A stretch of DNA of 64,000 nucleotides from Paenibacillus sp. RC67 (GCF_030020805.1 NZ_CP125098.1:2274001-2338000), one strand, 5' to 3'; shown: positions 29,626 to 38,602, counted from the first letter of the stretch. Notes: generated by a model not told the origin, from the sequence alone. Translations and numbers: made by a program.

Positions 29626-29686
29626 AAAGAGAGGCTGTCCGACTAACAGGATGAAATTATCTGTTGGGGGGCAGTCTCTTTCATTT
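29626..29686 (+). terminator. Likely terminator after the TrpD2-like gene
   Basis: AAAGAGAGGCTGTCC pairs with GGGGCAGTCTCTTT with a bulged base; the T tract is short and interrupted. It lies between convergent genes. Confidence 0.6.
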
Positions 29687-29718
29687 ATTATCATTCATTA
29701 ATTTATACATCACAGCAA

Positions 29719-30222
29719 TTAATTCATCATCGGATCGACCAGAGCTGTCCAACGCACTGTGGGAGTGGAATCGTCGTTGTGACCCGCCGTACCTACCCAA
29801 ACATGAGTTGACGGTCCGTTTTCAAAATAATGAGCAAGCAATGAGTGGAAAATGAACGGAATTTCCCGGTTAAGTACCTGTTCACGAGGAATCCAATGGA
29901 GAATTCCTTCATCCGTTTGAACAACATTTCTACGTGTAGCCTCGGCAGTATAAATGAATTGCTGACGAACTTCCTGTTGGTTTAAACGAATCAATATATA
30001 TTGGAGCTGCATATTTAGAAGCTCGGTATGTTGAAGACCAGTTTCTTCTTGAATTTCCCGTAAGCATGTAGTCAACGGGTCATTGATTTCTTCCGGTTCC
30101 ATGTGTCCGCCTACCGCTGCCCACATGCCTGGGTTCAAGGTGCGGGTGGGAGAACGCTTCATCATTAATAGATCGTTATTATTAAACAACATCGCTGTTG
30201 CCATCATTCGTGTGCGAATCAC
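29719..30222 (-). CDS. NUDIX hydrolase
   Basis: 167-residue NUDIX-fold pyrophosphohydrolase, probably acting on a nucleoside diphosphate derivative. The Nudix box reads GHMEPEEINDPLTTCLREIQ followed by EETGL, near residues 39-63. It has two more residues than the standard G-x5-E-x7-REUxEExGU spacing between the first Glu and the RE pair. The substrate cannot be told. GTG at 30222 follows AAAGGGGTG. It stands alone, convergent to the TrpD2-like gene and divergent from the ACT-domain gene. Confidence 0.85.
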   Translation of the reverse strand: MIRTRMMATAMLFNNNDLLMMKRSPTRTLNPGMWAAVGGHMEPEEINDPLTTCLREIQEETGLQHTELLNMQLQYILIRLNQQEVRQQFIYTAEATRRNVVQTDEGILHWIPREQVLNREIPFIFHSLLAHYFENGPSTHVWVGTAGHNDDSTPTVRWTALVDPMMN

Positions 30223-30364
30223 ATAAACACCCCTTTTTCTATTAAATTAATCCACTTTTAGAATAACAGACAAGCTCAATTCACACCTTAACATGAATCA
30301 GAATCGCTTCATAGCGTACAGATGTGGAAACTTTATGAAAGTAGGATGAATAACAAAATAGCCT

Positions 30365-30394
30365 ATTGCCGTATTCCGGCAATTTCGTTATAAT
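30365..30394 (+). promoter_or_regulatory. Promoter with palindromic operator for the ACT-hom-thrB-pheA genes
   Basis: TTGCCG (30366-30371), 17 bases, TATAAT (30389-30394). The -35 box lies inside the inverted repeat ATTGCCG-TATTC-CGGCAAT (30365-30383), a 7-bp half-site palindrome. This is the arrangement of a repressor operator. Which protein binds it is not known. Confidence 0.6.
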
Positions 30395-30433
30395 GTCCAC
30401 TAAGGAGAAACATTCGTCTTTTTAGAGAGGACT

Positions 30434-30913
30434 GTGGCTGAGCTGGATAAACAAGACACGGAGACCAAATCTAGCGGTAACGAACGTTACTATTTAGTTA
30501 GGGAAGATATTTTGCCTGAAGCACTGGTGAAAACGGTACATGCCAAGGAACTGCTTGCACGGGGCGAAGTGAAGACGATTCATGATGCAGTGGAACAGGT
30601 TGAGCTGAGTCGCAGCGCATTTTATAAGTACAAGGATGGTATCTTTCCGCTTAGTAAGCTGGAAAGGGAGCGCATCGTAACGATCTCGATGGATCTGGAG
30701 CATCGTTCAGGTATTTTATCCAGAGTTCTTGCTATGATTGCAGGGCTCGAAGGTAATGTCCTTACGATCCACCAGACGATTCCTCTTCAAGGGGTTGCAA
30801 ACGTCGTTATTTCCGTTGAGACGTCGGTGATGGGAGAGACGGTTGCTGTTCTGTTGGAAAAGCTTCGCGAACAGGAAGGCGTCAGCAGGGCTACCCTGGT
30901 AGGGCAAGGTTAA
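30434..30913 (+). CDS. pheB: ACT domain-containing protein (PheB / UPF0735 family)
   Basis: 159-residue protein. The C-terminal ACT domain (about residues 80-155, VTISMDLEHRSGILSRVLAM) is a small-molecule, usually amino-acid, sensor. The N-terminal half has a helix-turn-helix-like stretch (IHDAVEQVELSRSAFYKYKD, about residues 47-66), which suggests a DNA-binding amino-acid-responsive regulator. In B. subtilis the homologue pheB lies between obg and pheA; here hom and thrB are inserted before pheA. GTG at 30434 follows AGAGAGGAC. The palindrome over its own promoter is a candidate target (inference). Confidence 0.85.
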   Translation: MAELDKQDTETKSSGNERYYLVREDILPEALVKTVHAKELLARGEVKTIHDAVEQVELSRSAFYKYKDGIFPLSKLERERIVTISMDLEHRSGILSRVLAMIAGLEGNVLTIHQTIPLQGVANVVISVETSVMGETVAVLLEKLREQEGVSRATLVGQG

Positions 30914-30981
30914 TTAGAGAATACGGATTTTACAATAAATTACAATTTAATGGCAACATGACGAAGAGGAGGAATTAGGAT

Positions 30982-32268
30982 ATGAAACCGATAAAGGTTG
31001 GGTTATTAGGGCTTGGAACAGTAGGAACGGGTGTAGTACGTATTGTGGAGGGGCATCAACAGGATTTATTAAGCCAAACCGGAGCCTCGATTCAAATATC
31101 CAAAATTCTCGTTCAAGATAAAAGTAAATCCCGCAATATTGCGGTTAATTCAGATGTATTGACGGAAAATGCATGGGATGTCATCGATAATCCGGAAATT
31201 GATATTGTCGTCGAAGTGATGGGTGGCATAGATCTGGCGAAGAAATATATGCTGCAGGCGCTGGACAACGGTAAGCATATCGTAACAGCTAACAAAGACT
31301 TGATGGCGCTGCACGGACCGGAAATTTTGGCTAAGGCTTCTGAAAAGGGCTGCGACGTATTTTACGAAGCGAGTGTTGCCGGCGGCATTCCGATTATCCG
31401 TACACTGATCGAGGGATTCTCTTCGGACCGGATTACGAAAATTATGGGGATAGTAAATGGAACGACGAACTATATTTTAACTAAAATGAGCCAAGAAGGC
31501 GCTGCATACAACGACGTGTTGAAAGAGGCTCAGGAACTCGGATACGCTGAAGCGGACCCAACATCCGATGTAGAAGGCTTTGACGCGGCCCGTAAGATGA
31601 CGATTCTCGGAACGCTGGGCTTCCATGTAAATGTGGCATTGAGCGATGTTCAAGTCCGTGGTATCAGTCAGGTAACTAAAGAGGATATCGCATACGGCAA
31701 ACGCCTCGGGTACGAAGTGAAGCTGCTCGGTATCGCTGAGCGTCAAGATGACTATATCAGCATCAGCGTACAACCGACAATGGTGAAGCAATCTCATCCG
31801 TTGTCATCTGTGAACGGGGTATTCAATGCTGTCTACGTATATGGTGAAGCAGTAGGCGAAACGATGTTCTATGGTCCGGGAGCGGGCGAAATGCCGACAG
31901 CAACTTCAGTTGTAGCGGATTTGGTTGCGGTCGTGCGCAATCTGAAGCTTGGCATTAACGGGCAACGTGGATTTGCTCCTTACAAAGAGAAGAAGCTGAA
32001 GACGGATGAACAAATCGCATCCAAAAACTTCATCTTGCTTCACGTTGCAGATAAAGCGGGCGTCCTTGCACAAATTACTCAAGTATTTGCAGAGCATGAA
32101 GTGAGCCTGGAATCTGTTCTCCAGCATCCGAACAAGCAAAACCCGAATGCAGAGATCATTATCATTACTCACGATGCGAATCAAGCGGCAATGAAAAAAG
32201 TGCTGCACCAGTTTGAATCGATGAAGGTTGTTCATTCGATCAAAAGCGTCTATCGTGTAGAAGGATAG
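30982..32268 (+). CDS. hom: Homoserine dehydrogenase
   Basis: 428-residue NAD(P)H enzyme that reduces aspartate semialdehyde to homoserine. The Rossmann motif GLLGLGTVGTGVV is at residues 7-19, the catalytic region has NGTTNYILTKM and GYAEADPTSDVEGFDAARK, and a C-terminal ACT domain (about 345-425) probably gives threonine inhibition. AGAGGAGG precedes ATG 30982. Followed by thrB; thrC is not in the window. Confidence 0.97.
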   Translation: MKPIKVGLLGLGTVGTGVVRIVEGHQQDLLSQTGASIQISKILVQDKSKSRNIAVNSDVLTENAWDVIDNPEIDIVVEVMGGIDLAKKYMLQALDNGKHIVTANKDLMALHGPEILAKASEKGCDVFYEASVAGGIPIIRTLIEGFSSDRITKIMGIVNGTTNYILTKMSQEGAAYNDVLKEAQELGYAEADPTSDVEGFDAARKMTILGTLGFHVNVALSDVQVRGISQVTKEDIAYGKRLGYEVKLLGIAERQDDYISISVQPTMVKQSHPLSSVNGVFNAVYVYGEAVGETMFYGPGAGEMPTATSVVADLVAVVRNLKLGINGQRGFAPYKEKKLKTDEQIASKNFILLHVADKAGVLAQITQVFAEHEVSLESVLQHPNKQNPNAEIIIITHDANQAAMKKVLHQFESMKVVHSIKSVYRVEG

Positions 32269-32329
32269 TAATTCAAAGCACGGATCAATCAACGAGATAA
32301 AAAAGTTCGAAGGGTAAGGGACGGATTTC

Positions 32330-33304
32330 ATGGACACAAGTCATAATAAAGTACGCGTCAAGGTGCCGGCAAGCACGGCTAACCTTGGACCCGGCTTCGA
32401 TTCGCTGGGTATGGCGCTGGATCTCTATGCATGGATAGAAATGAGCATTGCGGAAGAAACGAAGGTCCATTTGATCGGCGATCAAATGGACGGGATTCCA
32501 ACGGACAAGACGAATCTTATATATGGAGTAGCACAGATGGTTTTTGCCAAAGCGGGTGTAGAGCATCCTGAGCTGGAAATCTCTATGTACAGCGACATTC
32601 CGCTGACACGCGGACTCGGCAGCAGCGCGTCGGCAATTGTGGGCGGTTTGGCGGCAGCTAATGCGCTCATCGGCAGTCCGCTGACCGACGATACGCTCTT
32701 TCAAATGGCGACGGGGTTGGAGCATCACCCCGATAATGTAGGCGCGGCGCTCTTTGGCGGGCTCGTCGCCGCTTTCTGGGATGGCGATCGTGCGGAATAT
32801 ATCCGCATCGAGCCTGATGACAGGCTGGAGGCGCTGGTAGCTATTCCCCACTTCCAGCTGTCGACCGAGAAGGCGCGGCATGTACTCCCGCGCGAACAGA
32901 GCTTGTCGAATGCCGTTTTCAACGTTGGGCATTCGTCCGTGCTCGTAGCCGCCTTCTGCACTGGGCGGCTAGATATGATTGCGCGCGCCATGAAGGACGC
33001 GCTGCATCAGCCTTACCGGGCAGCCCTTGTGCCAGGGCTGGCCAAAATTCTGGCCGAGGCAACGGATCACGGTGCCCTCGGTGTAGCATTGAGCGGCGCG
33101 GGACCGACGATGCTCGCGCTCGTAGACCGGGACAGCTCCCGCAAGGCGGAGTTGGAGCAATTCTTGCTCGGAACGTTGAAGGAAGAGCAGATTGAAGCTA
33201 CGCTGATGTGGCTTAAGCCGGACCGCGGCGGTGTTCAATTGTTGACACACTTTGATGAAAATTGTACATTATTCGAAAACATCAAAGGAGATGTCCGTGT
33301 ATGA
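32330..33304 (+). CDS. thrB: Homoserine kinase
   Basis: 324-residue GHMP kinase that phosphorylates homoserine for threonine synthesis. The N-terminal KVPASTANLGPGFDSLGMAL and the ATP loop LTRGLGSSASAIVGGLAAAN (about residues 89-108) are diagnostic; ALSGAGPTMLAL lies near the end. GC content rises between about 32600 and 33200 compared with hom. The stop overlaps the pheA start (ATGA), implying translational coupling. Confidence 0.96.
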   Translation: MDTSHNKVRVKVPASTANLGPGFDSLGMALDLYAWIEMSIAEETKVHLIGDQMDGIPTDKTNLIYGVAQMVFAKAGVEHPELEISMYSDIPLTRGLGSSASAIVGGLAAANALIGSPLTDDTLFQMATGLEHHPDNVGAALFGGLVAAFWDGDRAEYIRIEPDDRLEALVAIPHFQLSTEKARHVLPREQSLSNAVFNVGHSSVLVAAFCTGRLDMIARAMKDALHQPYRAALVPGLAKILAEATDHGALGVALSGAGPTMLALVDRDSSRKAELEQFLLGTLKEEQIEATLMWLKPDRGGVQLLTHFDENCTLFENIKGDVRV

Positions 33305-34170
33305 AGCGTGTAGCGCTATTGGGTCCGGGTACTTTCACTGAAGAATCCGCTATTCATTATTTGGGTAAAGAGGCTTTCGATTACGTAAATTGCAAGCTAA
33401 TTGACGATGTATTCAGATCTACGGTCAACGGACAATCGGATTATAGCGTCATTCCAATCGAGAATACGTTTGAAGGCTCTGTGAGCCTTCACTTGGACTG
33501 GTTAGTCCATGAGGTGGATTTGCCGATCCAAGCGGAATACGTGTATCCAATATCTATTAATCTTTTATGCAACGAAGCATTTGGTGAGTCGCTTGCGGCG
33601 GGTTGCAGCGGTTTGAAGAAAGTAGTTTCCCACGGGGTTACCTTATCTCAATGCCGGGAATTTTTGAAGACCTACTTGCCTCATGTGGAACTTGAGCAGG
33701 TAGGCAGCAACGGAGAAGCAGCAAGGCTCGTCAAAGAGCTTGGTCGATCCGATGTGGCTGCGCTAGCTCCTTCTGGAGCGGGCTCTCTTTACGGGCTGCA
33801 TACTTGGGCACAGGGCGTTCAGGATCATCAGAACAACTTTACGCGTTTTGTATTGGTAGGAACAGAGCCTGTGAGTTTGCCTGACCAACCGGTCGCAATG
33901 ACTAAAACGACGATTACCGTGACGCTGCCAGACGACTATCCAGGAGGCTTGCATCAGCTGCTGTCAGCTTTTGCATGGCGCCGCATCAACCTGTCCAAGA
34001 TTGAGTCAAGACCTACGAAGAAGAAGCTTGGCACTTATTACTTTTATATTGATATTGAAGCTTCTATGGAATCGGTGTTGCTTCCGGCAGCTCTTCAAGA
34101 AATTGAAGCGATAGGGTGCCAAGTGCGCGTCTTGGGCTGTTATCCTACTTTTACTTATCAACAAGCTTAG
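33301..34170 (+). CDS. pheA: Prephenate dehydratase
   Basis: 289-residue enzyme converting prephenate to phenylpyruvate for phenylalanine synthesis. The catalytic domain (about residues 1-180) includes LGPGTFTEESAI, VIPIENTFEGSV and the Thr-Arg-Phe motif NNFTRFVLVG. A C-terminal ACT domain (about 200-280; GGLHQLLSAFAWRRINLSKI and ESRPTKKKLGTYYF) gives phenylalanine feedback. The start ATG overlaps the thrB stop. Monofunctional, without chorismate mutase. Confidence 0.96.
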   Translation: MKRVALLGPGTFTEESAIHYLGKEAFDYVNCKLIDDVFRSTVNGQSDYSVIPIENTFEGSVSLHLDWLVHEVDLPIQAEYVYPISINLLCNEAFGESLAAGCSGLKKVVSHGVTLSQCREFLKTYLPHVELEQVGSNGEAARLVKELGRSDVAALAPSGAGSLYGLHTWAQGVQDHQNNFTRFVLVGTEPVSLPDQPVAMTKTTITVTLPDDYPGGLHQLLSAFAWRRINLSKIESRPTKKKLGTYYFYIDIEASMESVLLPAALQEIEAIGCQVRVLGCYPTFTYQQA

Positions 34171-34220
34171 CAGGAAAAGTCATTCAGAACGAATAACATA
34201 TACAGTTTCTTCATACAATG

Positions 34221-34278
34221 AGCAGGAAAAAGCCATCGTTTCCACTGATCGGGACGGGAGGCTTTATCCTGCTTTTTT
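34221..34278 (+). terminator. Terminator after pheA
   Basis: AGCAGGAAAAAGCC pairs with GGCTTTATCCTGCT, loop about 25 bases, then six T. From 34279 to 34526 I find no gene and no convincing promoter; this is the safA upstream region. Confidence 0.85.
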
Positions 34279-34526
34279 AATTGTAAATAGTTTTGTGTGA
34301 TTTTTTTCCAATGTCCATGGTCAAATGCCTACCAACCTGCATAAACTGTATTGTCATTTTGTTTTGGCACGCGTAATGATTAGGCTTTTACCCCTTGTGA
34401 GGCGGCTGGAGAGTATCTAAGGAAATTAACGTGCTATGCGAAAGCGAGAAACGGAGCCCTACATTAATTATTTGAACACAGAGTAATAGGGAGTTTCTCA
34501 AAGAAAATGTTAAGGAGGTTTATGCA

Positions 34527-36425
34527 TTGAAAATCCATATGGTTAAGAAAGGCGAGTCCCTCTACCTAATCGCTCAAAAATATCACGTTGATCTGGATAA
34601 GTTAATTGAAATGAACCCGCAAATTACCGACCCCAATGTTATTGAAGTTGGGATGAAGGTAAAAATTCCGAACGGTCCGACGCCCGTTGCGCCAGGAAAT
34701 GATTATCTCTACAAGCACACAGTAGTTCAAGGGGATACGCTGTGGAAACTATCCAAGGCCTGGAATATCCCTCTGAATCAAATGATTGAGGCTAATCCGC
34801 AGCTAAAGAATCCGAATGTTTTAATGACAGGGGACGTGGTGTACATCCCTAAAGCGCATGGTCATAATCAACAAACAGGGCAGCATTACCCTCACCATCA
34901 TCACAAAAAAAATACGGCACCCATTCAGCCAGTACCGACTCCGGTTTCTCCAATTCAGGTGGCGCCTGCTCCAGCTAAGCCGCCCATCAACGTACAACCA
35001 AATGTTGAAATGCCGATAATGCCAATCATGCCGAATGTAAACCAACATATCTCGCCTGAATCGATCATGCCAAATGCAAACCAGCAAATTTCGCCTGAAT
35101 CAATCATGCCGGTGATGCCGAATGTAAATCAGCATATCTCACCTGAATCGATCATGCCGATGATGCCAAATGTCAACCAACAAATCTCACCTGAATCAAT
35201 CATGCCGATGATGCCAAATGCGAATCAACAACCTATGGTTTCACCGAGCGTAAACCAGCCTAGCTTCCAGCCGAATTTCGTTCAGCCTAATGTGAACCAG
35301 CAGCCGTTTGTTCCGGAAATGCCGATTTTACCGAGCGCTACTCAACAACCCAATACCTCATTCAAGCCTAATGCTCCCCAACCGTATCCCTCGGTAATGC
35401 CATCTTATCATGAACCAAATGTAAATAACGCCATATCTCCTTATTCCGATAATTCTCATGTCATGGGTACTGAAGCAACTCCTAATATGCCATTTCAACA
35501 GCCTTCTTCGAATTTATTCGAACAGTTCCAAATGCCTGCGACAGAAGTGATGAACGCGAACATGTGGCCGCAGCAGGAACAGCCAAATATGTGGCCGCAG
35601 CAGGAACAGCCAAATATGTGGCCGCAGCAGGAACAGCCAAATATGTGGCCGCAGCAGGAACAGCCGAATATGTGGCCGCAGCAGGAACAGCCAAATATGT
35701 GGCCGCAGCAGGAACAGCCAAATATGTGGCCGCAACAGGAACAGCCGAATATGTGGCCGCAGCAGGAAATGCCAAATATGTGGGCGCAGCCGGAAATGCC
35801 GAATATGTGGGCGCAGCAAGAAATGCCAAATATGTGGCCACAGCAGCAAATGCCATCTGCCGAACAAATGCCATTTCAATCATTTGCTGCTCCGCTGCCT
35901 GATTATCAAATGTACGGTTTTATGCCTCAAGCAGGCGGTGGCTGCGGTTGTGGAGGAGAGCAAGTATCCCCGGCATTCGAGCAAGGAAAGCCATTTCCTA
36001 ACGCACCACAAATGGAAAGTCCATACATGTTTCAACCTAATGCCCAGCCTTTTGCAAACACGTCGTCTTTTCCGGGCATGGGATATCCGACTGGAGAATT
36101 CTATCCACAGGTAGCTGGTGCCTTTACTGGGCCTATGTTCCCAATGTATGGTAATCCAATGACTTCCTTCTCTCCCTATAGCGGTGGATATAATGACTGC
36201 GGATGTAATGATACATCGGTGGGAAGAGAACAGACGGAAGAGATAGAGGCGGACGAAACGCTTACTATTTCCAAAAACAATCAAAAATCAGAAACAAAAG
36301 GTGCAAATAAAAAGAAGCGCAGCTCAACTCAAGCGGCAATCAGTCGCCTTTCCTCAAGCCCTCGGAGAAGCCGCACAAGTTTGTTGAAACCCAAAGCCGA
36401 TAAAACTCCATGGATTAACGTATAA
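34527..36425 (+). CDS. safA: SafA-like spore coat morphogenetic protein with two LysM domains
   Basis: 632-residue protein. LysM domains lie at about residues 2-47 (IHMVKKGESLYLIAQKYHVD) and 62-108 (HTVVQGDTLWKLSKAWNIP). The rest is a Pro/Asn/Gln/Met-rich low-complexity body with four ISPES-type repeats (about 35028-35220) and an 11-copy nine-residue repeat of the type NMWPQQEQP. Near the end are Cys-rich GGGCGCGG and DCGCND, then a basic tail. In Bacillus SafA binds cortex peptidoglycan by LysM and SpoVID, and organises the inner coat. TTG at 34527 has TAAGGAGGTT upstream. Position between the pheA and bofC-ruv genes matches Bacillus safA. Confidence 0.85.
   Translation: MKIHMVKKGESLYLIAQKYHVDLDKLIEMNPQITDPNVIEVGMKVKIPNGPTPVAPGNDYLYKHTVVQGDTLWKLSKAWNIPLNQMIEANPQLKNPNVLMTGDVVYIPKAHGHNQQTGQHYPHHHHKKNTAPIQPVPTPVSPIQVAPAPAKPPINVQPNVEMPIMPIMPNVNQHISPESIMPNANQQISPESIMPVMPNVNQHISPESIMPMMPNVNQQISPESIMPMMPNANQQPMVSPSVNQPSFQPNFVQPNVNQQPFVPEMPILPSATQQPNTSFKPNAPQPYPSVMPSYHEPNVNNAISPYSDNSHVMGTEATPNMPFQQPSSNLFEQFQMPATEVMNANMWPQQEQPNMWPQQEQPNMWPQQEQPNMWPQQEQPNMWPQQEQPNMWPQQEQPNMWPQQEQPNMWPQQEMPNMWAQPEMPNMWAQQEMPNMWPQQQMPSAEQMPFQSFAAPLPDYQMYGFMPQAGGGCGCGGEQVSPAFEQGKPFPNAPQMESPYMFQPNAQPFANTSSFPGMGYPTGEFYPQVAGAFTGPMFPMYGNPMTSFSPYSGGYNDCGCNDTSVGREQTEEIEADETLTISKNNQKSETKGANKKKRSSTQAAISRLSSSPRRSRTSLLKPKADKTPWINV
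35559..35855 (+). repeat. Eleven tandem 27-bp repeats inside safA
   Basis: Eleven in-frame 27-base units encode nine residues each. Units 1-7 read NMWPQQEQP. Unit 8 reads NMWPQQEMP, and units 9-11 are variants (NMWAQPEMP, NMWAQQEMP, NMWPQQQMP). The first seven are almost identical at DNA level, with only CCA/CCG and CAG/CAA third-base changes, which indicates recent expansion. They also create long shadow frames on both strands. Confidence 0.97.
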
Positions 36426-36441
36426 TCCTCATGGGAATGAA

Positions 36442-36473
36442 AAACCGGAAGCACAAACTGCCTCCGGTTTTTT
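36442..36473 (+). terminator. Terminator after safA
   Basis: AAACCGGAAGC and GCCTCCGGTTT form the stem (one mismatch), followed by T residues. Confidence 0.8.
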
Positions 36474-36563
36474 GCTGTCCTATTATTATAGTAAGCATCC
36501 GTATAATCGCCCTGAAGACTGGGAAAAATGGTAAAACATACTTGATGTTAGAAGGGGATTCGG

Positions 36564-37236
36564 ATGATTCTTCTAAGCTTGCTGAACAAAATAAAAAAAG
36601 CTGCGTTGGAAGCGTCGATGGTTGACTTTGGCGGTAGTTTTATTCATTGCCGGAATGTCCTCGCTTACCTTAATTTTGCTGAAAGGGAATTCGGACACCA
36701 ATGGTTTGGGGTGGTCAACTGGTGATCAGCCCGTTTTTGGAGCACAGATACGTCCAACGCAACAATTGGAGGATGAAGTACAGGCCATGGTGAACCATAT
36801 AGAAGGACAGCGTGGAGCTTATGCTAAAAAATCATATGTTTGCGGTGAAGAGCTGCAAATGCTGGGAAGAATGAATGCAGCGCAAATATTGCAATATCAC
36901 AAAGAGCATCCAGCGCTGATTGTGCAGATTGGAGAAGGCGGGGACGTATATTTTACCGAACAAATCGACGATTTGTCGCCACAGTGTAAGACCAATGCGT
37001 ATTTTGGTCTGGATACCAAAGGGAACCTTTCGTTATTTGAGGGAGTGCCAGGGAGTAATCAGGTTCTGCGTACCTTTTTCCAGTTAAATATTGAGTTTTT
37101 GGAGAGCAGCCTACCTCGAGAGACGGTTAAGCAGTTGTATCGAGGTATTCCTGTCAGTAATCTAGAGGAGTACAATAGCGTACTCTCAACCTTTGCTGAT
37201 TTTGCTGTAGAGGAACCAGAGAGAGCTCTGCACTGA
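36564..37236 (+). CDS. bofC: BofC-like sporulation checkpoint protein with an apparent frameshift at the 5' end
   Basis: The C-terminal ~150 residues match BofC (QIDDLSPQCKTNAYFGLDTK, then SLFEGVPG and FFQLNIEFLES). BofC is exported to the intermembrane space and restrains SpoIVB signalling to pro-sigma-K processing. The continuous frame starts only at TTG 36622 (204 residues), giving a signal segment without positive charge. A better start, ATG 36564 after GAAGGGG, runs MILLSLLNKIKK and enters the BofC frame as LRWKRRWLTLAVVLFIAG if one A is lost from the A7 tract at 36593-36599. So this is either an indel, a sequencing error, slippage, or a true TTG start. Order safA-bofC-ruv follows Bacillus. 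Confidence 0.75.
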
Positions 37237-37469
37237 GAAGAGTAATGGAAGACGATCTCGTTGGATGAACAACGGGGTCGTCTTTTTTTTTGACATTAGA
37301 ATTTATAATTCTCGGGGCTCACCGCAAAGTACCTGAATCAGCTTCGAAGCCAAGGCACCACTTTGTGGGGTTATTTTATGCCTTTTAGGGCGTATTCATG
37401 CTCGATAATATCTGCTATAATGGCATGTGAACACATATGTTCGGTTTTGAGAATGGGAGAGTGCAGCCT

Positions 37470-37973
37470 TTGCGCATTATGGGGATTGATCCGGGGATTG
37501 CCATTGTAGGCTTCGGGTTTATTGATAAACAAGGCTCCCGGCTAGTGCCGGTACAATATGGATGTATCCAGACGGAAGCACATACGGACGGGGTATTGAG
37601 GCTGAAGATGGTATATGATGCTACAGTGCAGCTGATAGAAAAGTATAAACCGGATTCGGTGGCAATTGAGAAACTGTTTTTTAACCGAAACGTTACCACG
37701 GCATTTACTGTTGCTCAAGCAAGGGGAGTCATGATGCTTGCGGCAGCGCAACAGGGAATTCCTATTGGAGAATATACCCCTCTGCAGGTGAAGCAAGCCG
37801 TTGTAGGCTACGGGAAAGCTGAGAAGAAGCAGGTGCAGGAAATGGTCCGCATGTTTTTGAACTTGTCTGCCGTTCCGAAGCCTGACGATGTGGCCGATGC
37901 GCTGGCAGTGGCGATTTGTCATGCCCATTCCTCGACGCTACAACAAAAAATAAACGAGGTACATAAACGATGA
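37470..37973 (+). CDS. ruvC: Crossover junction endodeoxyribonuclease RuvC
   Basis: 167-residue Holliday junction resolvase. The N-terminal RIMGIDPGIAIVGFG carries the first catalytic Asp; AIEKLFFNRN has the Glu; and PDDVADALAVAICH has the C-terminal acidic residues. TTG at 37470 follows GGGAGAG by 8 bases and gives the family N-terminus; the frame is open back to 37437. The last four bases overlap ruvA (ATGA). B. subtilis itself lacks ruvC and uses RecU, so this is a Paenibacillaceae/clostridial trait. Confidence 0.95.
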   Translation: MRIMGIDPGIAIVGFGFIDKQGSRLVPVQYGCIQTEAHTDGVLRLKMVYDATVQLIEKYKPDSVAIEKLFFNRNVTTAFTVAQARGVMMLAAAQQGIPIGEYTPLQVKQAVVGYGKAEKKQVQEMVRMFLNLSAVPKPDDVADALAVAICHAHSSTLQQKINEVHKR

Positions 37974-38602
37974 TCGATTTTTTAAGGGGAAACGTTGTAC
38001 ATAGAGAAACTGAATATGTAGTCTTGGATGTACGCGGTGTAGGGTATCGTGTATTTTGTTCCAATCCTTTCGCAGTTCAACTGAGCCAGCATGAAGAAAT
38101 CACCATGTACATTCACTATCATGTACGGGAAGACGCACATCTGTTGTTTGGCTTTACAAGCCGGGAAGAGCAGTCTTTGTTCCGTACGCTTTTGGATGTA
38201 AACGGGATTGGGCCTAAGGTTGCTATCGGCGTGCTTGCCGGGGGGCGCCCGGAAGTCATTGCAGCGGCCATCCAACAGGAGAATATCAGCTTCCTGACGA
38301 AGCTGCCTGGTATCGGCCGTAAGACGGCGCAGCGGATGATATTGGACTTGAAGGATAAGCTTGGCGGGATGCATTCGGTTGGTAATTCGCTCGTGTTTGC
38401 CGGCGGAGCGGATGTGTCGGACGCATCCCAAGGCAGTGGAGCCTGGGGTGAGGCCAAAGCTGCGTTGATTTCTCTTGGGTACACAGAGGCAGAGGCCGAT
38501 AGGGCCGGCCAAGCGATCAAGTCCAAGCTGCAGGGCGGCGAAACGGTTGATGTGGTCATGAAGCTTGCGCTGCAAGCGTTGTACCAGCAGTCCATGAGAT
38601 AA
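37970..38602 (+). CDS. ruvA: Holliday junction DNA helicase subunit RuvA
   Basis: 210-residue protein that tetramerises on Holliday junctions and loads RuvB. An OB-fold N-terminus (MIDFLRGNVVHRETEYVVLD), two helix-hairpin-helix motifs (NGIGPKVAIGVLAG and LPGIGRKTAQRMILDLKDK) and a C-terminal RuvB-binding helical domain (about 155-205). The start overlaps the ruvC stop. Unusually, about 190 bases with a repeat array separate it from ruvB. Confidence 0.97.
   Translation: MIDFLRGNVVHRETEYVVLDVRGVGYRVFCSNPFAVQLSQHEEITMYIHYHVREDAHLLFGFTSREEQSLFRTLLDVNGIGPKVAIGVLAGGRPEVIAAAIQQENISFLTKLPGIGRKTAQRMILDLKDKLGGMHSVGNSLVFAGGADVSDASQGSGAWGEAKAALISLGYTEAEADRAGQAIKSKLQGGETVDVVMKLALQALYQQSMR

Noticed and set aside
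35482..35902. Long open frames on both strands across the safA repeat
   Set aside because: They are by-products of the 27-bp repeat, which has no stop codons in several frames; the encoded sequences are simple Ala/Tyr/Leu or Arg/His repeats.
36431..36625. 64-codon frame between safA and bofC
   Set aside because: It runs through the safA terminator, has no ribosome site, and is in a frame that does not join the BofC body.
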